A stretch of DNA of 64,000 nt from Streptomyces sp. YIM 121038 (GTDB taxonomy: Bacteria; Actinomycetota; Actinomycetes; Streptomycetales; Streptomycetaceae). Numbering within the stretch: position 1 is the first letter of the stretch; each line of letters opens with the position of its first letter. The DNA is taken from contig NZ_CP030771.1 of assembly GCF_006088715.1 (NCBI RefSeq), forward strand, positions 9,732,001 through 9,796,000. The letters run 5' to 3'. Shown piece after piece: positions 43,394 to 50,795 of this stretch. The translations under genes and the position numbers were made by a program. The notes below the pieces were generated by a model. That model was not told where the DNA came from. It made no database searches and worked only from the letters and a program-made list of their open reading frames with translations.

Positions 43394-46258
43394 GTGAGCG
43401 GATCGGCACCGCACGAGCCCGGACAGCAGGACGGACCCGGCAGGGAACGCGACGAGGCCCAGTGGTTCGCCCGGCCCGTGCGGAACCTCGCCCGCCCCTG
43501 GCGGCAGGAGCTGGCCCGGCGCCTCGCCGCCGTGGCCGCACTCGGCGGGCGCGAACGGGACGTGATCCTGGAGGCCGGGCACACCGCCCTGCTCACCTCC
43601 CTGCACGCGAAGCTGTCCCGCCTCTTCCTGATCGAACTGCACGCGCTGCGCCTGGCGACGGCCGCGGGCCAGGCCGACGCGGGCGCGGCGGCCGGACCCG
43701 ACGAGGGCACCTGGGCCGCGTTCATCGAGCAGGCGGGCGCGGACGGCTACCTCGACACCCTGGCCCACCGCTACCCGACCCTCGGCGCGCGGGTCGCGTC
43801 GGTGGCGCGGCTCTCGGTCGCGGCCACGGCCCGGTTCGCGGAGCGGCTCGCCACGGACCGCGAACTGCTCGGGCCGCTGCTCGGAGCGCCGACGGGCCAG
43901 GTGCGCGCCGTCGCGTTCGGGGCGGGCGACAGCCACCGGGGCGGACTGACCGTCAGCCGGGTGGACTTCGCCGCCGGAAGCGTCATGTACAAGCCACGGC
44001 CGTCCGCGGCCGACGTGGCCCTGGGCGCGCTCCTCGACGAGCTGTTCGCGGACCTTCCCGGCGCCCCGCCGCGCCACGAGCGGATCCGGGTGCCGCGGAC
44101 GCTGGCCCGTGACGGCTACGGCTGGGCCGAGTTCGTCCCCCACCGCTACTGCGCCGACGACACCGAACTCGCCGCGTTCTACCGGGGCGTCGGACACTGG
44201 CTGGCCGTCCTGCGCTGCACCGGCGGCACCGACATGCACGCCGAGAACATGATCGCCGCGGGCCCGGTCCCGGTGATCGTGGACGCCGAGACGCTCTTCG
44301 ACGCACCCGCGCCGTTCCCGCCCAGCGGCCGCGGCGACGCCGTCGACGTGGCCGCCGCCGCCATCCGCCGCACGGTGCTGCGCACCGGACTGCTGCCCGT
44401 GCGCGGCACGGGCTTCGCGCTCGGCGGCGTGGACATCTCCGGGGTCGGGGCGCTGCCCGGCCAGCAGCCGCTGATCCCGCACCCGGTGATCGCGGGCGGC
44501 GGCACCGCGGCCGCCCGCTTCGAGGTGGACCTGGTGGCCATGCCCACGGCGGGCAACCACCCGAGCCCCACCCCGGTCCTGAGCACGTACTGGGACCGCG
44601 TCCTGGCGGGCTTCCGCGAGATGACCGCGCACCTGCGGCGGCCCGGCACCGACCCGCACGCGCTCCTGCGCCGCTTCGAGGGCGCGCGGGCGCGGCGGAT
44701 CCCGCGGCCGACGCAGGCGTACGTCGACATCGGCCGGATGCTGTGGCACCCGGCGTCGCTCCACGACGAACCCGCCGCGGTCGAGCGGGCCCGCGACATC
44801 CTGCGCCGCAACGCCGAGGTCCTGCCGGGCGCGCCGACGGACCGCGCGGCCATCGACGGCGAGATCGCGGACCTCCTGGTCGGCGACGTGCCGATGGTCA
44901 CCTTCCCCGTGGACGCGGCCGTCGTACGCGCCACCGTCGAGGACTGGCGCACCGCCGACCTGGCCCTCGAGGAGGCGGTGATCCAGGACGCCCTGGTGGG
45001 CGCGTACCTCAACGAGCGGTCGCTGCCCGCGCGGGTGCAGGCCGCCGCCCGCGACCCGCACGCCCGCGACCGGGAGCGCCGCCGCCGGGAGTTGGCGGCG
45101 CGGATGGTGCGGCGGCTGTGCGACGGCGCGGTGCGCGGCGCCGACTCCACGGTCACCTGGATCAGCCCGGTGTTCACCCCCGCCGGATGGTCCATCAGGG
45201 TGCTGCCCGCCGACCTCTACACCGGGCAGGGCGGGGTGGCGCTGACGCTCGCGGAGTACGACAAGGAGGTGCGGGCCGGGCGCGCGGAGGAGGTACCGGG
45301 CGTCGCCGAGACGTTCGCGGGGGCCCTGCGGGTCCTGGTGAGCACCGAGGACGTCACGCCGACGCCGTCGCCGGGGGCGTTCAGCGGTGCCGCGTCACAG
45401 GTGTGGACGTGGCTCGCGCTGCACCGGGTGCTCGGCGAGGACCGGCTCCTGGAACGGGCCGCCGTGCGGGCCCACCTCTTGGAGGAGGGCCCGCTGGTCG
45501 ACGACGACGTCGAGGTGGACCTCCTCAACGGGGCGGCGGGCGGTGTCGTCCCCCTGCTCGGTCTGGCCGCGGCGACCGGGCAGGACCGCTGGCTGGCCGC
45601 GGCCGCGCGCATCGGCCGCCGCCTTTCCGGCCTGGCCGTCGTCGACGAGAGCGGTGCCCGCTGGCCGACCCGGCTCAACCCCGAGGGCATCGGGGGCTTC
45701 GCCCACGGCGCCACCGGCATCGGCTGGGCCCTGCTGCGGCTCGCCCTCACCGACGCCGGAACGCCCGGCGAGCGACGCGGCTGGGCCCGCCTCGCCGAGC
45801 GGGCCTTCGCCTATCAGGAGTCCCTCTACCGCCCCGAGCACGGCAACTGGCTCGACGTGCGCATCGGCGCCGAGGAAGACTTCTTCACCAGCTGGTGCCA
45901 CGGCAGCACGGGCATCGGCATCGGCCTGCTGGACCTGCACCGGCGCACGGGCGACCCGGCCCACCTGGACATGGCCCGGCGCGCCGCACGCGCCTGCGCC
46001 GCCGAGGGCTTCGGCTGGAGCCACACCCTGTGCCACGGCGACCTCGGCCTCTGGGAGTTCCTGACGGCCCTGGGCGCCGACGACCCCCAGGGCCTCGACG
46101 GTGAGATCCTGACCGGCCTCGAACAGCGCGGCCCGGTCGGCGGCCTGGCCCGCGAGGCGTTCTCACCGAGCCTCATGTCCGGCCTCGCGGGAGTGCTCCA
46201 CACCCTCCTGCGCATGCACCCCGCGGCACAGCTGCCCAACCCCCTGCTGCTCGACTGA
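43394..46258 (+). CDS. lanM: Class II lanthipeptide synthetase LanM
   Basis: A 954-aa bifunctional enzyme. The N-terminal DUF4135 dehydratase/kinase-like domain has GAGDSHRGGLTVSRVDF, VMYKPRPSAADVALGALL, TGGTDMHAENMIAAGPVPVI and VDAETLFDAP. The C-terminal LanC-like cyclase has the zinc ligands Cys835 in TSWCHGSTGIGIGLLDL and Cys880-His881 in TLCHGDLGLWEF. It phosphorylates and dehydrates Ser/Thr in the precursor and closes lanthionine rings. The GTG start is 127 bp after lanA, across a hairpin. No LanT, LanP, immunity or tailoring gene follows. Confidence 0.93.
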   Translation: MSGSAPHEPGQQDGPGRERDEAQWFARPVRNLARPWRQELARRLAAVAALGGRERDVILEAGHTALLTSLHAKLSRLFLIELHALRLATAAGQADAGAAAGPDEGTWAAFIEQAGADGYLDTLAHRYPTLGARVASVARLSVAATARFAERLATDRELLGPLLGAPTGQVRAVAFGAGDSHRGGLTVSRVDFAAGSVMYKPRPSAADVALGALLDELFADLPGAPPRHERIRVPRTLARDGYGWAEFVPHRYCADDTELAAFYRGVGHWLAVLRCTGGTDMHAENMIAAGPVPVIVDAETLFDAPAPFPPSGRGDAVDVAAAAIRRTVLRTGLLPVRGTGFALGGVDISGVGALPGQQPLIPHPVIAGGGTAAARFEVDLVAMPTAGNHPSPTPVLSTYWDRVLAGFREMTAHLRRPGTDPHALLRRFEGARARRIPRPTQAYVDIGRMLWHPASLHDEPAAVERARDILRRNAEVLPGAPTDRAAIDGEIADLLVGDVPMVTFPVDAAVVRATVEDWRTADLALEEAVIQDALVGAYLNERSLPARVQAAARDPHARDRERRRRELAARMVRRLCDGAVRGADSTVTWISPVFTPAGWSIRVLPADLYTGQGGVALTLAEYDKEVRAGRAEEVPGVAETFAGALRVLVSTEDVTPTPSPGAFSGAASQVWTWLALHRVLGEDRLLERAAVRAHLLEEGPLVDDDVEVDLLNGAAGGVVPLLGLAAATGQDRWLAAAARIGRRLSGLAVVDESGARWPTRLNPEGIGGFAHGATGIGWALLRLALTDAGTPGERRGWARLAERAFAYQESLYRPEHGNWLDVRIGAEEDFFTSWCHGSTGIGIGLLDLHRRTGDPAHLDMARRAARACAAEGFGWSHTLCHGDLGLWEFLTALGADDPQGLDGEILTGLEQRGPVGGLAREAFSPSLMSGLAGVLHTLLRMHPAAQLPNPLLLD

Positions 46259-46289
46259 TGGCCCGCCCGGCCCGGACCGGCCTGTGCCG

Positions 46290-46673
46290 TCAGCCGTCGA
46301 AGCGGTCGCGGGAGGCCTCGATGTCGCCGAGGTGGGCGTGGGTCCAGCCGCACATGCCGTCGACCACCGCGCGCAGGGCCCGGCCGGGCGGGGTGAGGGT
46401 GTACTCGACGCGCGGCGGCACGGTGGGGTGCACGGTCCGCTCCACCAGGCCGTTGCGCTCCAGCATGCGCAGGTTCTGGGTGAGCATCTTGTGGCTGACG
46501 CCCTCGACCTCGTTGCGCAACTCGGTGAAGCGCAGGGTGCCTTCGCCGAGCGCCTCGATGATCAGGAACGCCCACTTGTTGGCGATGTCCGAGAAGATCT
46601 CCCGCGCCAGGGAGTCCGCCCGCCTCAGATCGGCGTCCTCGGGCAGGCCCTTGAGCTGCTGCTTGGTCACCAT
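46290..46673 (-). CDS. HxlR-family transcriptional regulator
   Basis: A 127-aa winged-helix regulator: FSDIANKWAFLIIEALGEGT, RFTELRNEVEGVSHKMLTQN, LRMLERNGLVERTVHPTVPP and RVEYTLTPPGRAL, the standard HxlR/DUF24 pattern (domain about residues 20-110). Its start is upstream-adjacent to a short 37-codon ORF on the other strand rather than the oxidoreductase usually found divergent from HxlR genes. It converges on lanM with a gap of 31 bp. Confidence 0.9.
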   Translation of the reverse strand: MVTKQQLKGLPEDADLRRADSLAREIFSDIANKWAFLIIEALGEGTLRFTELRNEVEGVSHKMLTQNLRMLERNGLVERTVHPTVPPRVEYTLTPPGRALRAVVDGMCGWTHAHLGDIEASRDRFDG

Positions 46674-46827
46674 CGGGTTCCCCCGTTACGGAAAAGTGCG
46701 TTCTTCCAGGTTGGCGCTCACTCTCCTACGGTTTCCGAGTAACCACAAGAGAGCGGCTCGGCGGATCCGGTCCACTCGCCGCCGGGGTCCTCCCTGTCCC
46801 GAGACCCGCACCAGAAGGATGAAATCG

Positions 46828-46941
46828 ATGACCACCGCTGATGTCTTCCCGTTCGACGTGCGGGCCGAGAGCGACTTCGGCTACGTCCCCGGCCAGGTCG
46901 TCGAGATCAGCCTCGTCGTCGACGCCCGGCCGGGCGGCTGA
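46828..46941 (+). CDS. Short 37-aa ORF divergent from hxlR
   Basis: A short frame starting MTTADVFPFDVRAESDFG and ending VVDARPGG. It is preceded by AGAAGGA with 8-nt spacing (an in-frame ATG 9 bp upstream is too close). Codon use is native. No family was recognised. It may be a small protein or the surviving start of the enzyme gene normally paired with HxlR. It ends 2 bp before the convergent membrane-protein gene. Confidence 0.45.
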   Translation: MTTADVFPFDVRAESDFGYVPGQVVEISLVVDARPGG

Positions 46942-46943
46942 GG

Positions 46944-47483
46944 TCACCGCCTGAGCCTGCGGTCGATGACGCGCTGCGCGGAGTTGATCGCGACACGGAT
47001 GTCCGCGATCTTCGCGCCCTGCTGGCGCGAGAGTTCGAGGGCCTCGGTCACCGACTTCTTGTCGGAGATGCGTTTGGTGAGCCTCTTGGCGCACTCGGTG
47101 CTCAAGACGGTCGTCTGATACGCCTCGATCGTGGCGACGACGGCACCGAACGGGATCTTCGGGAAGCGCTTCTGCGCCTGCCTGACGAGGCTGAGCTCCC
47201 TCCTCAGACCGTCGAGGTCCGCATGGGTCGCCGCCAGCGACTGGAGGGTGTCGAGCTCGACGACGACCTTGTCGAGCACCACGTAGTCCTTCTCCAGGAG
47301 CTTGGCCCGCTTGTCGCGCCAGCGGTGGACGGCCGCGGCGACGAGTCCGATCGCGGTGAGGAGAGCGGCCCAGGTGAACGTGTCGTTGAAGCCGCCCGAA
47401 GCCGCCGTGCTGGCCTGAAACAGACCGCTCTCGCAGATGTCATCCGTGTTTTGCCACGGAAACGAAGAGCATGGGGGCACCAT
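46944..47483 (-). CDS. Membrane-anchored coiled-coil protein, unknown
   Basis: A 179-aa protein with one membrane helix (TWAALLTAIGLVAAAVHRW, about residues 37-55), then about 120 residues of charged helical sequence (KLLEKDYVVLDKVVVELDTL, LDGLRRELSLVRQAQKRF, SRQQGAKIADIRVAINSAQR) likely to form coiled coil on the cytoplasmic side. No enzymatic motif is seen and the family is not recognised. It is richer in Lys and Ile than neighbouring proteins. The start at 47483 lacks a strong ribosome site, and the short Cys-containing N-terminus may be untranslated. Confidence 0.6.
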   Translation of the reverse strand: MVPPCSSFPWQNTDDICESGLFQASTAASGGFNDTFTWAALLTAIGLVAAAVHRWRDKRAKLLEKDYVVLDKVVVELDTLQSLAATHADLDGLRRELSLVRQAQKRFPKIPFGAVVATIEAYQTTVLSTECAKRLTKRISDKKSVTEALELSRQQGAKIADIRVAINSAQRVIDRRLRR

Positions 47484-47926
47484 GAGGTTGTCCTAACCGG
47501 GAACTAGGAGGATGCCCGGCGGCCAGGTCCTGGACAGATCGGCCGGCGAGCGTCTGAAGGTTCTCCGTGCGGCGGTGACACGGCGCACGTCACAGCTGCG
47601 GCCTCGGGCTCCACCAAGCCTGGGGCCGCGGTCGTTCAGGGCCGCGGCGCCCCGTCGGACGGTGCTATCGCGTGCGGCCGCCGGGGCGCGGACGAGCCGG
47701 GCGGCGACGCGGTCGGCTCCGGGCGGACGGCCCCGCGGACACGTACGAACCGCGGTGTTTCCTGGTCATCCGTTCTCCGTACGGGGGGCCACGAGGGGAA
47801 TGAGGGCATCGGCTCTTCCGTGATGGGGTCGAGGTGCAAGGCAGGAGTCGTGGACGGGCCGCGACCGCGCGGCGTCCGCCACAGGATCGGCGTACGAAGT
47901 CCCGGCGGCGGCGTGCGGAGCCGCGG
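47484..47926. other. Intergenic region without recognised gene
   Basis: About 440 bp with only Arg/Pro-rich shadow reading frames and no ribosome-site-supported start on either strand. No convincing promoter, repeat or RNA structure was recognised. It may carry the promoter of the leftward membrane-protein gene near 47484-47560 and the end of the next leftward unit. Confidence 0.3.
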
Positions 47927-48289
47927 CTAGTCCCCGGGGTGCTGGGGGATGAGGCGCGCCAGGATCCGATGGCGCTGCCGCCAGCCCGGGTTGTTGCGGA
48001 CCACCGAGATCCGCACGTCGTTCGTCGCGGTGTACAGCGTCGCCATCCCGGCTCCCAGTTGCAGGGCCACCGCTGTCGAGATCCCCCAGAACAGCAGCAT
48101 CGTGACGGTCATGCAGATGCTGACCATCACGGCGCCGAGCGGCATCGCCGCGTTCGGCACCTTGGCGATCGTGCTGTGCGTCCGTGCCCGGGTGGACCGG
48201 CGTTCGTCGCAGCAGGCCTTGTGGACGGTGTCGGCGTAGGCCCGGACATGCTTCTCCGGGTCGAACGAATACGTACGGAACTCACCCAT
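47927..48289 (-). CDS. Small membrane protein, unknown
   Basis: A 120-aa protein starting MGEFRTYSFDPEKHVRAYAD, with a soluble N-terminus containing paired cysteines (HKACCDERRSTRART), two closely spaced hydrophobic segments (about residues 45-90: AVMVSICMTVTMLLFWGIST and ALQLGAGMATLY), and a basic C-terminus. The ATG at 48289 is fixed by AGGAGGAGG upstream. No family is recognised. It lies 74 bp downstream of the regulator-like gene, in the same direction, so the two are probably one transcript. Confidence 0.7.
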   Translation of the reverse strand: MGEFRTYSFDPEKHVRAYADTVHKACCDERRSTRARTHSTIAKVPNAAMPLGAVMVSICMTVTMLLFWGISTAVALQLGAGMATLYTATNDVRISVVRNNPGWRQRHRILARLIPQHPGD

Positions 48290-48363
48290 CGGAGCCTCCT
48301 CCTTGGCGGTGCTGGTGGTGCAGGGCCTGGTCATCGATTCCCTCTCGTCACTCACGTGCCGCT

Positions 48364-48957
48364 TCACGTGGGCACGGGCTCGCGTCGCCGCCCGGACAGG
48401 AGCCACTCGAGACCGTCGACGTCGACCTGGTCCTCGGTCATGGTTTTCCAGGCGTTGCTGAAGTGGGCCTTGACGCAGTCGGTCGTGATCCCCATCGCGC
48501 CCGCGATCTCGGGCCGCGGCATCCGCATGACCCCGGCCATGTGGAAGACCTCCTTCTGGCGCTCCGTGAGGTTTCCGTCGCTCACGTAGTGCAGGCCGCC
48601 GAGGATCGTCTGCTTCTTCTCGGCCGGATCCCATCCCGGCGGCAGGTCGGCGTCGTTCAGATGTTCGTCGAGCTGCCTCGAAAGGAGTGGAGGCAGATGC
48701 TCCAGATAGAACGTGACGGGCTCCGAGCGGCCGGACAGGATCGCGCTCCGGTGCTTGCGCGCCTTGGCGATGGTCCTGCCCCGGAACTCGACCCAGTTCG
48801 ACCTGAACCGGCGGGCCTCGGAGGCGTGGTACTCGGCTGCCTCCTTGCGCACCCACTCCTGGACGTCCCACACGGGTGCCCCACCGAGGTAGACGTCCCG
48901 GAAGAGCGTGAACACGGCGCGTTCGTCCGGCAGTTGTCGGTGGAAGATGAAGCTCAC
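48364..48957 (-). CDS. LuxR/sigma-4-like helix-turn-helix protein
   Basis: A 197-aa protein. Residues 1-125 are of unknown fold with many aromatic and charged residues (VSFIFHRQLPDERAVFTLFR, WVRKEAAEYHASEARRF). The C-terminal region LTERQKEVFHMAGVMRMPRP and EIAGAMGITTDCVKAHFSNA is a helix-turn-helix of the sigma region 4/LuxR type, so it probably binds DNA. The GTG start at 48957 follows GGGAGG. It is likely cotranscribed with the downstream small membrane protein, as a regulator and membrane partner. Confidence 0.7.
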   Translation of the reverse strand: MSFIFHRQLPDERAVFTLFRDVYLGGAPVWDVQEWVRKEAAEYHASEARRFRSNWVEFRGRTIAKARKHRSAILSGRSEPVTFYLEHLPPLLSRQLDEHLNDADLPPGWDPAEKKQTILGGLHYVSDGNLTERQKEVFHMAGVMRMPRPEIAGAMGITTDCVKAHFSNAWKTMTEDQVDVDGLEWLLSGRRREPVPT

Positions 48958-49287
48958 TGGGGCCTCCCGTGACGTCCCGAGCGAGATGAATTTCGGACTG
49001 ACGCCGAACGTACTCAGCGGCGCCCCCGGCGGGTTTAGAGCCCGGAGCAAACCACCCTGACCTGCGCGAACAGCCCTGCTTCAGCAGTAGGTCGGCCGTC
49101 GCCCGGATGGCTGACCACGGGGTCAGGGCAGGCGGCGGGCCCGCGCCGCGGAGGTGCGGCGCGGGAGGTGTGATGGGGTACGCCGTATGGATCTCAGACG
49201 AGTGTTCCCAGGGCGCGCGTGCGCCGGGGTGGGGGACCGTGGCGGGAAGGCGGCCGGGTGTTCCGCCGCCCGAACGGAGGGCGGATC
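48958..49287. other. Intergenic region between divergent genes
   Basis: About 330 bp separating the leftward regulator-like gene and the rightward hydrolase gene. No gene is recognised. It presumably holds both promoters. A GAGG site sits near 49276-49279, ahead of the hydrolase ATG. Confidence 0.3.
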
Positions 49288-50421
49288 ATGAGCGAGAGCC
49301 CCGCACCGAACCCGCCTGGCCCCGCACCGAACCCGCCTGGCCCCGCACCGAACCCGCCTGGCCCCGCACCGAACCCGCCTGGCCCCGCACCGAACCCGCC
49401 CGGCCCCGCACCGAACCCGCCCGGCCGCGCCCAGGAGACGTATGCCGCGCCCCCGTTCGACCCCGAACTGAGCGTGGCCCTCGCGGCCTTGGCCACGGGC
49501 CCCAGGGAGCCGATCACCCCCGACAACCTCCAGGAGCGACGGGCGCGGGACGCTGCGTCGCGCCCCCGGCCGACGGCCGAAGACCTGCGCGCCGACGGCC
49601 GCTTCGCGGTGACGGAGCTGTCCGTACCGGGGCCGCCGGGCGCACCCGACGTGACGCTCGTGAGCGCCCGGCCCGCGGGGCTCGCGGGCCCGCTGCCCCT
49701 GCTGTACTACCTGCACGGCGGCGCCATGGTCATGGGCAACGCCTGGTCCGTGCTGCCGCGCGTCCTCAGCGAGTGGGCGCTGCCGCTGGGCCTCGCGGTG
49801 CTCTCCGTCGAATACCGCCTCGCTCCGGAGACGCCGTACCCGGGACCGCTGGAGGACTGCTACGCCGGACTCGTCTGGGCGGTCGAGCACGCGGCCGACC
49901 TGGACGTCGATGCGGACCGCGTCATCATCGGCGGCAAGAGCGCGGGCGGCGGGCTCGCCGCGGCCCTGGCCCTGCTGGCCCGTGACCGCGGCGGCCCCGA
50001 AGCGCTCGGGCTGCTGCTGCTCTGCCCGATGCTCGACGACCGCAACAGCACGCTCTCCAGCCACCAGATGTCGGGCCGCGGGCTGTGGGACCTGACCTCG
50101 CACACGACCGTGTGGAAGGCGGTACTCGGCGAGCGCCACGGCGCCGCGGACCTGCCGTACTACGCCGCCCCCGCACGCGCCACGGACCTCTCCGGGCTGC
50201 CCCCGGCCTATGTCGAGGTCGGCTCGGCCGAGATGTTCCGCGACGAGGACGTCGCGTACGCGAACGCGATCTGGCGAGCCGGTGGCCAGGCCGAGCTGCA
50301 CGTGTGGTCCGGCGCCTACCACGGCTTCGACGGCATCGCCCCGAAGGCGGCCGTGAGCCTGGACGCCCGGGACGCCCGCACCCGCTGGCTGAGGCGTCTG
50401 CTCGCGCAGTCGGGCGCGTGA
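49288..50421 (+). CDS. Alpha/beta hydrolase, HSL family, with repeat N-terminus
   Basis: A 377-aa esterase/lipase-like enzyme. The hormone-sensitive-lipase oxyanion motif is [16 protein letters not shown], the nucleophile elbow [13 protein letters not shown] (a variant of GDSAGG with Lys for Asp), the Asp region [18 protein letters not shown] and the catalytic His in [11 protein letters not shown]. Before the domain are six perfect PAPNPPG heptapeptides (residues 5-46) encoded by a 21-bp tandem repeat, probably a flexible tail. There is no signal peptide. The substrate is unknown. Confidence 0.88.
   Translation: MSESPAPNPPGPAPNPPGPAPNPPGPAPNPPGPAPNPPGPAPNPPGRAQETYAAPPFDPELSVALAALATGPREPITPDNLQERRARDAASRPRPTAEDLRADGRFAVTELSVPGPPGAPDVTLVSARPAGLAGPLPLLYYLHGGAMVMGNAWSVLPRVLSEWALPLGLAVLSVEYRLAPETPYPGPLEDCYAGLVWAVEHAADLDVDADRVIIGGKSAGGGLAAALALLARDRGGPEALGLLLLCPMLDDRNSTLSSHQMSGRGLWDLTSHTTVWKAVLGERHGAADLPYYAAPARATDLSGLPPAYVEVGSAEMFRDEDVAYANAIWRAGGQAELHVWSGAYHGFDGIAPKAAVSLDARDARTRWLRRLLAQSGA
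49300..49425 (+). repeat. Six-copy 21-bp tandem repeat within coding sequence
   Basis: Six nearly identical 21-bp units, each encoding PAPNPPG. The last two differ only by synonymous CCT to CCC changes. The repeat is in frame, so copy-number changes by slippage would alter tail length without a frameshift. Confidence 0.95.
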
Positions 50422-50454
50422 ACGGCGCTCGACACGGTCCCTGTCCGTGCGAAA

Positions 50455-50487
50455 GCCCGTGACCGGCTGGGTGGGCCGGTCGCGGGC
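50455..50487. terminator. Bidirectional terminator
   Basis: Near-perfect 13-bp stem (50455-50467 with 50475-50487) around a 7-nt loop, about 34 bp after the hydrolase stop and about 30 bp after the end of the 17-codon peptide ORF on the other strand. Confidence 0.7.
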
Positions 50488-50517
50488 TGGGGTGTCGCGG
50501 GGGAGGGGGGTTTGCTG

Positions 50518-50571
50518 TCAGGCGGTGTAGCCGAGGACGAGGGCGGCGACGATGGTGGCGGTGGTGGACAT
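50518..50571 (-). CDS. Putative 17-aa hydrophobic peptide
   Basis: A 17-codon ORF, MSTTATIVAALVLGYTA, preceded by GAGGAG with about 6-nt spacing, and followed about 30 bp later by a strong hairpin terminator. The peptide is almost wholly hydrophobic, like a tiny membrane peptide. Codon use is native (G/C third positions). It could be a leader peptide or a small membrane protein. It lies downstream of, and in the same direction as, the alkaline phosphatase gene. Confidence 0.45.
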   Translation of the reverse strand: MSTTATIVAALVLGYTA

Positions 50572-50617
50572 GGGGGCTCCTCGGGGAAACTGCTGAGCGG
50601 ATCAGGTGCTGGGGAAG

Positions 50618-50652
50618 GACGGCTGCTTTCCGGTCTCGCCGGGGTTGCCGTC
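50618..50652 (-). other. Possible structured leader of the 17-aa peptide
   Basis: On the minus strand GACGGC pairs with GCCGTC (plus 50647-50652 and 50618-50623), enclosing a smaller CCGG/CCGG hairpin with a 5-nt loop (50630-50642). It lies about 50 nt upstream of the peptide start. No known riboswitch consensus was recognised. Confidence 0.25.
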
Positions 50653-50795
50653 ATGGGTCTGACGCACCGGCGCCGGAGAATGTGACAGGTCAGCGCGACT
50701 TTCTTTCCGCTCTCGTGCCGCCGGGCGGGCCCCCGGACGCGCGAACGGCACACCACCCCTCGGGTCGTGTGCCGTACGCGTGTGCTCGGGTCGCG

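Noticed and set aside
47834..48589. A 251-aa rightward frame opposite the small membrane protein gene
   Set aside because: The leftward frames there have ribosome sites, membrane helices and a helix-turn-helix. The rightward frame is Arg/His/Pro-rich.
49300..49425. Regular 21-bp repeats considered as a CRISPR array
   Set aside because: Units are directly adjacent without spacers, and encode an in-frame heptapeptide; no cas genes are nearby.
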